Source of the DNA: a bacterium
Lineage (GTDB): Bacteria > Desulfobacterota > S145-22
Assembly (NCBI GenBank): GCA_027073795.1
Contig: JALTEW010000273.1
Location: forward strand, 1 to 21,567
Direction: 5' to 3'
Length of the DNA: 21,567 nucleotides
The position numbers and the translations under genes are program-made. Each line of letters starts with the position of its first letter. Position 1 is the stretch's first letter. Under the pieces are notes generated by a model. That model saw nothing but the letters and a program-made list of their open reading frames with translations. It did not search any database and was not told the origin of the DNA. Positions 15,607 to 21,567 of the stretch are shown one piece after another.

Positions 15607-15944
15607 TGCCCTCGTAAAAAGTCAGAGTGCATTTATGAATAAATGAGCGAAATATCGTGCCACTGGGGGAAAACATGGGCATAACCACCCAACTTTATAG
15701 ACTTTTTCTAAAAGGGTGTTAAATGTAGGTTCAGGGAAGGGATAGGCAATTGATTCGAGGTGTGTGCTTTTTGGAATAGGCATGAATCCCATTTGAAAGA
15801 CAGACCTTTTGAGAAGGGATTGATTTTACCAAACCAGCCTGACACCTATATCTTGTCTGCCTCTTGACTCTTTCTTTTTTATTATTAAGTTGTACTTGAA
15901 AACGGATATAGTTTAATTTTATGAATTGAAAAGGGGTGAAGGAT
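15607..15944. other. Non-coding stretch between the UPF0104 remnant and the TetR gene
   Basis: I see no credible gene here; the reverse-strand frames have no recognisable protein content. The left part holds a degenerate inverted repeat (separate entry). The AT-rich right part should contain the promoter of the TetR gene, but no box pair is convincing. TTGACT at 15864 has no well-spaced -10, and TTGTAC (15890) with TTTAAT (15912) at 16 bp is only a weak match. An AAGGGG Shine-Dalgarno (15931-15936) stands 8 nt before the TetR ATG. Confidence 0.6.
15609..15716. repeat. Degenerate inverted repeat, possibly a miniature mobile element remnant
   Basis: CCCT + AAAAAGTC (15609-15612, 15616-15623) is mirrored by GACTTTTT + AGGG (15700-15707, 15713-15716), enclosing ~76 bp. 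Inside lies a perfect 7-bp palindrome CATTTAT/ATAAATG with a 2-nt centre (15630-15645). It could be a decayed MITE or a long weak hairpin; a second copy would be needed to decide. Confidence 0.4.
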
Positions 15945-16547
15945 ATGGCTATCAGGCAGGAAAAGCTGGAAGCCATTATAGATGCCGCGAAAAAGATGTT
16001 TGCGCGGTATGGACTGAGGAAAACGAGTATGGACGAGCTGGCGCAGAGAGCAAGGGTTGCCAAAGCAACCATCTACAGCCATTTCGGTTCCAAGAACAGA
16101 GTTTACCAAGAGGTTTTGCAAAGAGAGGCGGACGAGATTGTGAGCAAGATTTCAGAGAGAATCGCCGGGGAGTCTACGCCGGTTGATAAATTAAGGGTCT
16201 TTATCAAAATCAGGTTCACCCAGATGATCAAGGCCTTAAACCTCCTGAATCTGAGCCGTGAAGGGGTTGAGAGAGCCCTGCCGGCTGCCATGGATATTCG
16301 TGATCAGCTTTTTGAGAGGGAAACCCACATCATCTTTTCCATCCTGAAAGAGGGGGTGGATGAGGGCATCTTTCACATCCACAATGTTTTTTTGACAGCC
16401 AGGGCCATCTGTCATGCCCTGAGGGGATTTGAGCTTAACTGGCTCGTCCAGGAAAGTGAGGAAAAAATCGATGCCTATCTCGAAGAGTTGTTAAACCTCA
16501 TCTTTTATGGATTGATGGGGAAACAGGTAAACGTTGGTGCAGCCTGA
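15945..16547 (+). CDS. TetR/AcrR-family transcriptional regulator
   Basis: This 200-residue DNA-binding repressor-type protein has the TetR N-terminal helix-turn-helix at ~8-54: IIDAAKKMFARYGLRKTS, then ELAQRARVAKATIYSHFGSKN (31-51). The recognition helix and the K-x-x-Y/F turn are intact. The C-terminal ~140 residues are a helical ligand-binding and dimerisation domain with no recognisable ligand signature. The start is the ATG at 15945, 8 nt after AAGGGG; the GTG at 15936 overlaps that site and is less likely. The stop is 56 bp before the chosen start of the radical SAM gene, so the pair is probably one operon under its own control. An operator could not be identified in the upstream region. 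Confidence 0.9.
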   Translation: MAIRQEKLEAIIDAAKKMFARYGLRKTSMDELAQRARVAKATIYSHFGSKNRVYQEVLQREADEIVSKISERIAGESTPVDKLRVFIKIRFTQMIKALNLLNLSREGVERALPAAMDIRDQLFERETHIIFSILKEGVDEGIFHIHNVFLTARAICHALRGFELNWLVQESEEKIDAYLEELLNLIFYGLMGKQVNVGAA

Positions 16548-16603
16548 TGCGCTCAGGTATCCAAGGCTCAAAAAATTGTCTTTCATTGAGAGAGGTGAGG
16601 ACC

Positions 16604-18055
16604 ATGTCAGAGAAACGGGTTGTAAGTGTTCTGGAGAGAGGAAAGAATGCCGCGCTGGAGCGTGCTCAAGAGACGTTAATTGACCAGGTCATCAATATCC
16701 TCCTGAGCATGAAGGGGAGCGGAAAGGTATCGGACAAGGCATGGCTTAGGCTTATTCAAGTCGCGGAAAAACTGGACAGAAACGGGAGTTACGCGCCAGC
16801 TATTCGTGCGGTACGTGACGCCTTTGAAACCAACCACCCATATATCCAGTTTCTCGATATTGTTTCCCAAAAAAGTCCCGCGTGCAGGAGGAAGCTTATC
16901 AGAAACTTTTTTATCAACGCCGCCTTCAAAGGCACCGGAAAGAGAAAGGCTTTTTCTAAAAAACATGGAATTCCACGCCCCTTCTTCTTTGTCATCTCGC
17001 CCAGCATGAGATGCAATTTGCATTGTATCGGGTGTTACGCGGGAAAATATGATAAGGGCGATAAATTATCGTTCGAAACCATTGACAGGATCTTCAGTGA
17101 TGCCAAGGAAATGGGCATCTATTTCATCACTGTCTCCGGTGGAGAGCCGTTTTTTCGGAGGGATCTCCTCGATCTCTTTGCAAAACATGACGATATCTAT
17201 TTTCAGGTGTTTACGAACGGGACCTTGATCGACGAAAACCTGGCAGGGAAGCTTTCCGAGTTAGGGAATGTTGCCCCTGTCATTTCCTGCGAAGGTTTTG
17301 AAGCAGAAACGGACCATCGAAGAGGCAAAGGCACGTTCCAAAAGGTGAGCCTAGCGATGGATAACCTGAGAGAAGCAGGGGTCATCTTCGGGTTTTCAAC
17401 CGTTCCCGCGGCCTACAACTATGACACCCTTTACCGAGAGGAGTATTACAGGTTCCTCGTGGAGAAAGGGGCGCTCTTTGGCTGGTTTTTCCAGTACATC
17501 CCTATAGGATTCAATCCCCAGACCGATTTGATGCTTACCCCGGAGCAGCGGGTGACGATTCATGACCGGGTCAGGGAGATGCGAAATAAATACCCAATTT
17601 TCATCGCCGATTTCTGGAATGATGGTCCCTATGTGGAAGGATGTCTCGCCGCCGGAAGAAATGACGGGGGTTATTTTCACATCAACAGCAACGGGGACGT
17701 CGAACCCTGTGTCTTCGCTCATTTTGCGGCAGATAACATCCTGAATATCTACAACCGCGGCGGGCACTTATGGGACGCCCTCAATTCTCCCTTCTTCAGA
17801 GAAATCCGGGCGGGACAGCCTTGGAACAGGCTGCACCAGATGCCCTGTATGATTATCGATAATCCTCGCTGTCTCAGAAGGGTGGTCAAAAAGACCCATC
17901 CGCATCCCACACACGAAGGGGCCGAGTCCATTGTGGAAAACCCAGCCATCGTCCGGCACCTCAATCATTATTCAAGGCGACTGGAGGAAATCCTGAGTGA
18001 GAGGGAACGCAGGCAATTTCGGGAAACAAAAAAGGTATCAATCGGACAGGCGTGA
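16604..18055 (+). CDS. Radical SAM protein with C-terminal cysteine-rich (SPASM-like) region
   Basis: This 483-residue protein has an unassigned N-terminal helical region (~1-120), then a radical SAM core. MRCNLHCIGCYAG gives the cluster cysteines C137, C141 and C144, and VSGGEP (177-182) binds the SAM amino group. Further cysteines C347 (EGCLAAG), C369 (GDVEPCVFA), C415 (MPCMIID) and C423 (PRCLRR) resemble the auxiliary-cluster ligands of SPASM/twitch proteins such as the MoaA/PqqE/NifB group. The start is the ATG at 16604, preceded by AGGTGAGG; an upstream ATG at 16547 overlapping the TetR stop is possible, but it lacks this site and adds 19 unconserved residues. It is probably co-regulated by the TetR protein and ends before a strong terminator. 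Neither the substrate nor the reaction can be assigned; a peptide- or cofactor-modifying role is an inference from the fold. Confidence 0.87.
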   Translation: MSEKRVVSVLERGKNAALERAQETLIDQVINILLSMKGSGKVSDKAWLRLIQVAEKLDRNGSYAPAIRAVRDAFETNHPYIQFLDIVSQKSPACRRKLIRNFFINAAFKGTGKRKAFSKKHGIPRPFFFVISPSMRCNLHCIGCYAGKYDKGDKLSFETIDRIFSDAKEMGIYFITVSGGEPFFRRDLLDLFAKHDDIYFQVFTNGTLIDENLAGKLSELGNVAPVISCEGFEAETDHRRGKGTFQKVSLAMDNLREAGVIFGFSTVPAAYNYDTLYREEYYRFLVEKGALFGWFFQYIPIGFNPQTDLMLTPEQRVTIHDRVREMRNKYPIFIADFWNDGPYVEGCLAAGRNDGGYFHINSNGDVEPCVFAHFAADNILNIYNRGGHLWDALNSPFFREIRAGQPWNRLHQMPCMIIDNPRCLRRVVKKTHPHPTHEGAESIVENPAIVRHLNHYSRRLEEILSERERRQFRETKKVSIGQA

Positions 18056-18098
18056 CTTGACAAGCCCGTTTTACGCCAGTTTCAGTGTCTTTTGCGTT

Positions 18099-18127
18099 AT
18101 GGGGGGAATTAATCCCCCTATTTTTTT
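18099..18127 (+). terminator. Rho-independent terminator after the TetR-radical SAM operon
   Basis: A 9-bp stem (ATGGGGGGA paired with TCCCCCTAT, one G-T pair) with a 5-nt loop (ATTAA) runs from 18099 to 18121 and is followed by seven T (18121-18127). It lies 44 bp after the radical SAM stop codon and upstream of the exchanger gene, separating the two transcription units. Confidence 0.88.
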
Positions 18128-18209
18128 GAATCCCTTTTCAAGCCTTATCGGTTATGTTAGGAAGGAAACCACAAAAAAGAGGGATTACCATCATCCCCAC
18201 GGGTGGGTT

Positions 18210-19178
18210 ATGTTACTCTATACGCTGGCACTGATTGGAAGTTTTTTTGTCCTGTTGACATGCGGTCACCTCTTTGTGACCGGTTCGGCGGGTATCGCAG
18301 AGCGCAGCCATATCCCGAAAATCATTATCGGAACCCTGTTGGTCAGTATTGGGACGACCCTGCCGGAACTCGCTGTCTCTGTTCAGTCCGCCATCCTGGG
18401 GCATACCAACCTCGCGCTGGGGAATGCCATTGGCTCCGTGGTGGCGGACGATGCACTGGCCTTTGGCATGGCGGCCTCTCTCGCACCACTGCCCTTTCTG
18501 GTCAATAAAAAACTGATAAAGTCTTCGGCGCTGGTGCTTGTGTCTTCAGCCACCCTCGTCTATTTTTTCGCCCTGGATGGTGTCATTTCACGATTTGAGG
18601 GGCTTGTGCTTCTGTTAACCTTGGCTTTTTATTTCACATGGTCCGTCTTTCAGGTGAAAAGACAGCGTCGAATCGCCATGGCAGACACCCCCTTTTCTTC
18701 CCTCTCCCCCGCTCAAACGCAATCCAACACCAGACTATCCATGCAGTTTCTCGCAGGGCTTATAGGCGTTCTTGTGTCAAGCCGGGGGGTTATTTGGGCC
18801 GCCACCGGAATCTCACGGCTCTTCGGAATCTCTGAAATCATCATTGGTCTGACGGTGGTTGCCATCGGTACCTCCCTTCCTGAGGTGACCACGTGTGTCA
18901 TTGCGGCGCTGAAAAGGGAAGGGGATATCGCAGCGGGAAACATCATCGGTGCGGATATCCTGAATATCCTGTGGATTATCGGAATGTCCGCCGCCGCCCA
19001 TCCTCTCATTGCTCAGACAAGAACGACTCACTTTTACTGCGCTGCCTTGATTACTATCGTTTTAATCTTTCTGTCTATCCTACTTTTTTCAAGGAAAATA
19101 CGAAAGCTCCACGGAGTGCTCCTTCTGACCCTTTACACCCTTTTTCTTATTATTTCTTACTACTTTTTTATCCGGTAG
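18210..19178 (+). CDS. Sodium/calcium exchanger family (CaCA, YrbG-like) membrane protein
   Basis: This 322-residue inner-membrane antiporter has about ten hydrophobic helices in two inverted halves. The alpha-1 repeat is GTLLVSIGTTLPELAVSV (41-58) with GNAIGSVVADDALAFG (71-86). The alpha-2 repeat is GLTVVAIGTSLPEVTTCV (213-230) with GNIIGADILNILWIIG (243-258). The GT(S/T)LPE motifs carry the ion-binding glutamates (E53, E224). In alpha-1 the usual GSN..N segment reads GSVVADD, so the expected asparagine is replaced. The start is placed at the ATG at 18210, which gives the normal family N-terminus. The frame is open upstream to 17997, but that stretch overlaps the radical SAM gene and the terminator hairpin. 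It is followed after 4 bp by apbE, suggesting an operon. The transported ion is not certain. Confidence 0.85.
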   Translation: MLLYTLALIGSFFVLLTCGHLFVTGSAGIAERSHIPKIIIGTLLVSIGTTLPELAVSVQSAILGHTNLALGNAIGSVVADDALAFGMAASLAPLPFLVNKKLIKSSALVLVSSATLVYFFALDGVISRFEGLVLLLTLAFYFTWSVFQVKRQRRIAMADTPFSSLSPAQTQSNTRLSMQFLAGLIGVLVSSRGVIWAATGISRLFGISEIIIGLTVVAIGTSLPEVTTCVIAALKREGDIAAGNIIGADILNILWIIGMSAAAHPLIAQTRTTHFYCAALITIVLIFLSILLFSRKIRKLHGVLLLTLYTLFLIISYYFFIR

Positions 19179-19182
19179 ACAT

Positions 19183-20247
19183 ATGGAGAAATCAAAAACT
19201 ATTTCTCGTAAGATTACAAAAGCTTTTGGCCGTTTTCTACCTTTATGGTTTTGGTTAATCCTCACGGCTTCTCTCCTCATATCCTGTTCCCAACCCCAGA
19301 TATTTCATCAAACCCAGTGGATGATGGGGACTGTTGTGGATATGACGTGGGTTGGCACCTCTGATAGTGAATCTGCCATCAAAGAGGCCTTTAAGGCCAT
19401 GAAATCCATTGACAACCTGATGAACCCGGATGCGCAGGGGAGTGAACTTGCCCGTCTCAATACTTGCGCTGGCAAGGGCTTTTTCCCCGTTTCGCCTTTG
19501 ACCTGCAAGGTGATACACGAGGGGCTTTTGATATGGAAGGAAACAGATGGCGCTTTCGACATCAGCCTTTATCCTCTTATACATCTCTGGGGTTTTGACA
19601 CGAAATCTCCCACCCTTCCCTCGCCGGCGTCCATTCAGAACGCCCTTAAAGTGACGGGGAGCGCCGGGGTCGTGTGTGACCCAGACCGCCATCGGGTGAT
19701 GCTTAAAAAACCCGGGATGGGGCTGGACCTTGGGGGGATCGCCAAGGGATTTGCTGTAGATCGTGCCGTAGCCCTGTTACGCTCAAGGGGCATCAAGAAT
19801 TTCATCGTCAACGCGGGGGGAGACCTTTACTGCGCGGGCCAACATCTTTCACGCCCCTGGCGCATTGGGATTCAGGACCCTGACAATCCCCAGGCTATTA
19901 TTGCAGCTCTTTCCCTTTCCAACCGGGCCATTGCTACATCGGGGGATTATGAAAACTTCTTTATCAGGGACAAGGTGCGCTATCACCATATTCTGAACCC
20001 TGTGACGGGAACCCCCGCCCGGGGCCTTCGAAGTGTTTCCATCCTGTCTAAAACCACGATGGAGGCGGATGCGCTGGCCACCGCCCTGTTTGTCATGGGA
20101 AGGGTGAAGGCCATGCAATGGCTTAAGGTGCATCCCGGCTATGCCGGGATACTCGTTGATGACTCCTTACATATTGCTGCCTCCCTATCTCTCAAGGATT
20201 TGATAAAATGGGGAAAAAAGTTTAAAAACCGTGTAACTTATTTTTGA
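19183..20247 (+). CDS. apbE: FAD:protein FMN transferase (ApbE), lipoprotein
   Basis: ApbE attaches FMN from FAD to a threonine of partner flavoproteins outside the cytoplasm (RnfG/RnfD and NqrB/NqrC types), using Mg2+. The 354-residue protein has a signal peptide with a hydrophobic core (~20-33) and a lipobox LLISC (C35), so it should be a membrane-anchored lipoprotein. Family motifs are MMGTVVDMT (47-55), GLDLGGIAKGFAVDRA (180-195), NAGGDLY (210-216), ATSGDYENFF (251-260), HHILNPVTGTPA (268-279) and MEADALATALFVMG (293-306), which contains the metal-binding acidic residues. Length is typical (~330-350). It starts 4 bp after the exchanger stop and is 13 bp before the epimerase gene, so the three may be co-transcribed. 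No flavinylation substrate gene is visible nearby. Confidence 0.94.
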   Translation: MEKSKTISRKITKAFGRFLPLWFWLILTASLLISCSQPQIFHQTQWMMGTVVDMTWVGTSDSESAIKEAFKAMKSIDNLMNPDAQGSELARLNTCAGKGFFPVSPLTCKVIHEGLLIWKETDGAFDISLYPLIHLWGFDTKSPTLPSPASIQNALKVTGSAGVVCDPDRHRVMLKKPGMGLDLGGIAKGFAVDRAVALLRSRGIKNFIVNAGGDLYCAGQHLSRPWRIGIQDPDNPQAIIAALSLSNRAIATSGDYENFFIRDKVRYHHILNPVTGTPARGLRSVSILSKTTMEADALATALFVMGRVKAMQWLKVHPGYAGILVDDSLHIAASLSLKDLIKWGKKFKNRVTYF

Positions 20248-20260
20248 AAGGGATTAAAAT

Positions 20261-21235
20261 ATGAAAATTCTCTTGACTGGCGGGGCCGGGTTTATTGGGT
20301 CACACTTTGCGGAAAGCCTCCTGACGGAAGGACATGAAGTTATCTCCATTGACAACCTGAATCCCTTTTATGACCCCGCCATCAAGGAAAAAAACCTGCA
20401 TGAAATTGAGAAAAAGGCAACTCCCGGTCAATGGACCGATTTAAGGGGGGATATCAGGGACAGGGAATTTGTGGAGGATGTCTTCAAAGCCTACCAGCCC
20501 GAGGAGGTTGTACACCTGGCTGCCATGGCGGGGGTTCGTCCCTCCATCGCCGACCCCCTCACCTACCAGGAGGTGAATATCCAGGGGACGGTGAATCTCC
20601 TGGAAGCGATGAAGGCCCATGGGGCTCACCGGATGATCTTTGCGTCGTCATCGTCCGTTTATGGGAACAATCCCAAAGTCCCGTTTTCAGAAGACGATAA
20701 CGTGGACCACCCCATCTCACCCTATGCGGCAACAAAAAAGGCGGGGGAGCTGATCTGTTACACCTATCATCACCTTTACCAGTTTACGATGGTTGCCTTG
20801 AGGTTTTTCACGGTTTACGGGCCGCGCCAGCGCCCGGAGATGGCCATTCATAAGTTTACCCGCTTGATCGACGAAGGCAGCCCTATCCCCATGTTTGGGG
20901 ATGGTACCTCGAAACGTGATTACACGTATATTGATGACATTATCGATGGAATGAGAAGGGCACGGACCATCGAGGAAGGGTATCATCTTTACAACCTCGG
21001 CGAATCCCAGACCACTTCCCTGAAGGACCTCATTCAGCTCATCGAGGACACCCTTGGCAAAAAGGCCCACATTCAACATCTTCCCCAGCAGCCCGGGGAT
21101 GTAAATATAACCTATGCCGATATTTCGCGCGCCCGGCGGGAATTGGGGTATCATCCCCACACGCCAATGAAAGAAGGCATAAGGCGCTTCGTGGCCTGGT
21201 ACAGGAATCTCAGGCAAGATTCCTTTCGTGGATGA
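20261..21235 (+). CDS. NAD-dependent nucleotide-sugar epimerase (UDP-glucuronate/UDP-glucose 4-epimerase-like)
   Basis: This 324-residue extended short-chain dehydrogenase has GGAGFIGS (7-14) for NAD binding, an acidic residue ending the second strand (IDN, 30-32), and the catalytic set SSSSVYG (129-135) and Y155-x3-K159 (PYAATKKAGE). RFFTVYGPRQRPEMAI (181-196) and the early NLNPFYDP.IKEKN segment are typical of UDP-glucuronate 4-epimerases, which convert UDP-GlcA to UDP-GalA for surface polysaccharide. UDP-glucose/GlcNAc 4-epimerase activity remains possible. GAAAGG stands 9 nt before the ATG. Its last 26 bp overlap the 3' end of the opposing coaX gene. It is the only sugar-nucleotide gene in the window; a link to the glycosyltransferases 9 kb away is speculative. 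Confidence 0.9.
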   Translation: MKILLTGGAGFIGSHFAESLLTEGHEVISIDNLNPFYDPAIKEKNLHEIEKKATPGQWTDLRGDIRDREFVEDVFKAYQPEEVVHLAAMAGVRPSIADPLTYQEVNIQGTVNLLEAMKAHGAHRMIFASSSSVYGNNPKVPFSEDDNVDHPISPYAATKKAGELICYTYHHLYQFTMVALRFFTVYGPRQRPEMAIHKFTRLIDEGSPIPMFGDGTSKRDYTYIDDIIDGMRRARTIEEGYHLYNLGESQTTSLKDLIQLIEDTLGKKAHIQHLPQQPGDVNITYADISRARRELGYHPHTPMKEGIRRFVAWYRNLRQDSFRG

Positions 21236-21567
21236 TCCGAAGGCCAGTGAGGGTCAGAAGTTCATCTATGACGTTGATGGTTCGGGCCTCCCGAGTGATG
21301 AGGCGGGCAAGCCCCCCCGTGGCGATCACCTTTGGGTTTCCTCCCATTTCCCGACCGATCCGCCGGACAATTCCATCCACCATTTCCACATACCCGTAAA
21401 GCAATCCCGATTGAATGCTGTGAACGGTGCTTTTCCCAATCACCTTGTCTGGCCAGCACATGGTGACGCGCGGGAGTTTCGAGGCGAACTGGAAGAGGGC
21501 TTCCATGGAGATGTGAATTCCCGGCGCAATGAGCCCTCCCAGATATTCCCCTTTCTCTGAAACGCAA
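21210..21567 (-). CDS. coaX: Type III pantothenate kinase (CoaX), C-terminal part, 5' end outside window
   Basis: About 118 residues of the frame are visible and continue past the window edge. They match the C-terminal half of CoaX, which phosphorylates pantothenate in coenzyme A synthesis. Visible signatures are GEYLGGLIAPGI followed by ALFQFASKLPRV, then VIGKSTVHSIQSGLLYGYV (the dimer/active-site helix segment), and KVIATGGLARLI with TLTGLRIIHERN at the end. The full protein is normally ~255 residues, so just over half is missing here. An ATG at 21506 is internal and not the start, since conserved family sequence lies upstream of it. Its stop overlaps the epimerase gene by 26 bp in a convergent arrangement. 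Confidence 0.92.
   Translation of the reverse strand, partial: CVSEKGEYLGGLIAPGIHISMEALFQFASKLPRVTMCWPDKVIGKSTVHSIQSGLLYGYVEMVDGIVRRIGREMGGNPKVIATGGLARLITREARTINVIDELLTLTGLRIIHERNLA

Noticed and set aside
15731..16072. Minus-strand open frames before and over the TetR gene
   Set aside because: They overlap the TetR helix-turn-helix coding region and show no protein signature or ribosome site.
19255..19692. 145-residue minus-strand open frame opposite apbE
   Set aside because: It is antisense to a gene with complete ApbE motifs and has no features of its own.
1..21567. CRISPR arrays, tRNA or rRNA genes, phage genes
   Set aside because: No regularly spaced repeats, cloverleaf-like or ribosomal RNA segments, or phage structural proteins were seen on either strand.

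Overview
The window looks like a chromosomal segment of a Gram-negative bacterium. The signs are a predicted lipoprotein (ApbE with a lipobox), envelope-glycan genes and sigma70-like signals. The mix of B12/radical-SAM enzymes, a TetR-radical SAM pair, ApbE and a type III pantothenate kinase suggests an anaerobic lineage such as Desulfobacterota. That placement is an inference from gene content, not from any marker gene.

Layout: (1) 1-7617 holds three membrane GT-C glycosyltransferase paralogues. One is a 3' fragment on the + strand cut by the window edge. The other two are very large (1046 and 1070 aa), lie in a tight minus-strand tandem and sit behind a good promoter at 7669-7697. (2) 7789-11868, + strand: a GT2 polyprenyl-phosphate sugar synthase, a B12-binding radical SAM enzyme, a class I methyltransferase and a UPF0104/AglD-like multi-spanning membrane protein. 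(3) 11903-12811, minus strand: a UbiA-family prenyltransferase resembling decaprenyl-phosphate phosphoribosyltransferase. (4) 12920-15606 is a scar. The first 60 codons of a carboxymuconolactone decarboxylase/AhpD-like gene run into a complete IS21-family element (13101-15325). On its other side begins the 3' third of a second UPF0104 gene, closely related to the intact one at 10900. No target duplication is seen, so the element marks a deletion or recombination junction. (5) 15607-15944 is non-coding, with a degenerate inverted repeat. (6) 15945-18055: a TetR regulator and a radical SAM protein, closed by a strong intrinsic terminator at 18099-18127. (7) 18210-21235: a cation/Ca exchanger, ApbE, and a nucleotide-sugar epimerase. 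(8) A minus-strand coaX fragment at the right edge overlaps the epimerase 3' end.

How the genes may work together: regions 1-3 fit a lipid-linked glycosylation locus. The GT2 enzyme and the UbiA-like enzyme would make polyprenyl-phosphate sugar donors on the cytoplasmic side, and the UPF0104 protein may take part in membrane translocation. The GT-C enzymes would then use the donors on the outer face. The radical SAM enzyme and the methyltransferase could modify the lipid or the glycan. The acceptor is not visible. The most distinctive feature is the long C-terminal extension of the GT-C proteins. It ends in a helical-repeat-like stretch plus a conserved ~125-residue, probably beta-rich module shared by all three paralogues. 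The right-hand genes (6-8) look like an unrelated neighbourhood of regulatory, cofactor and sugar-nucleotide genes.
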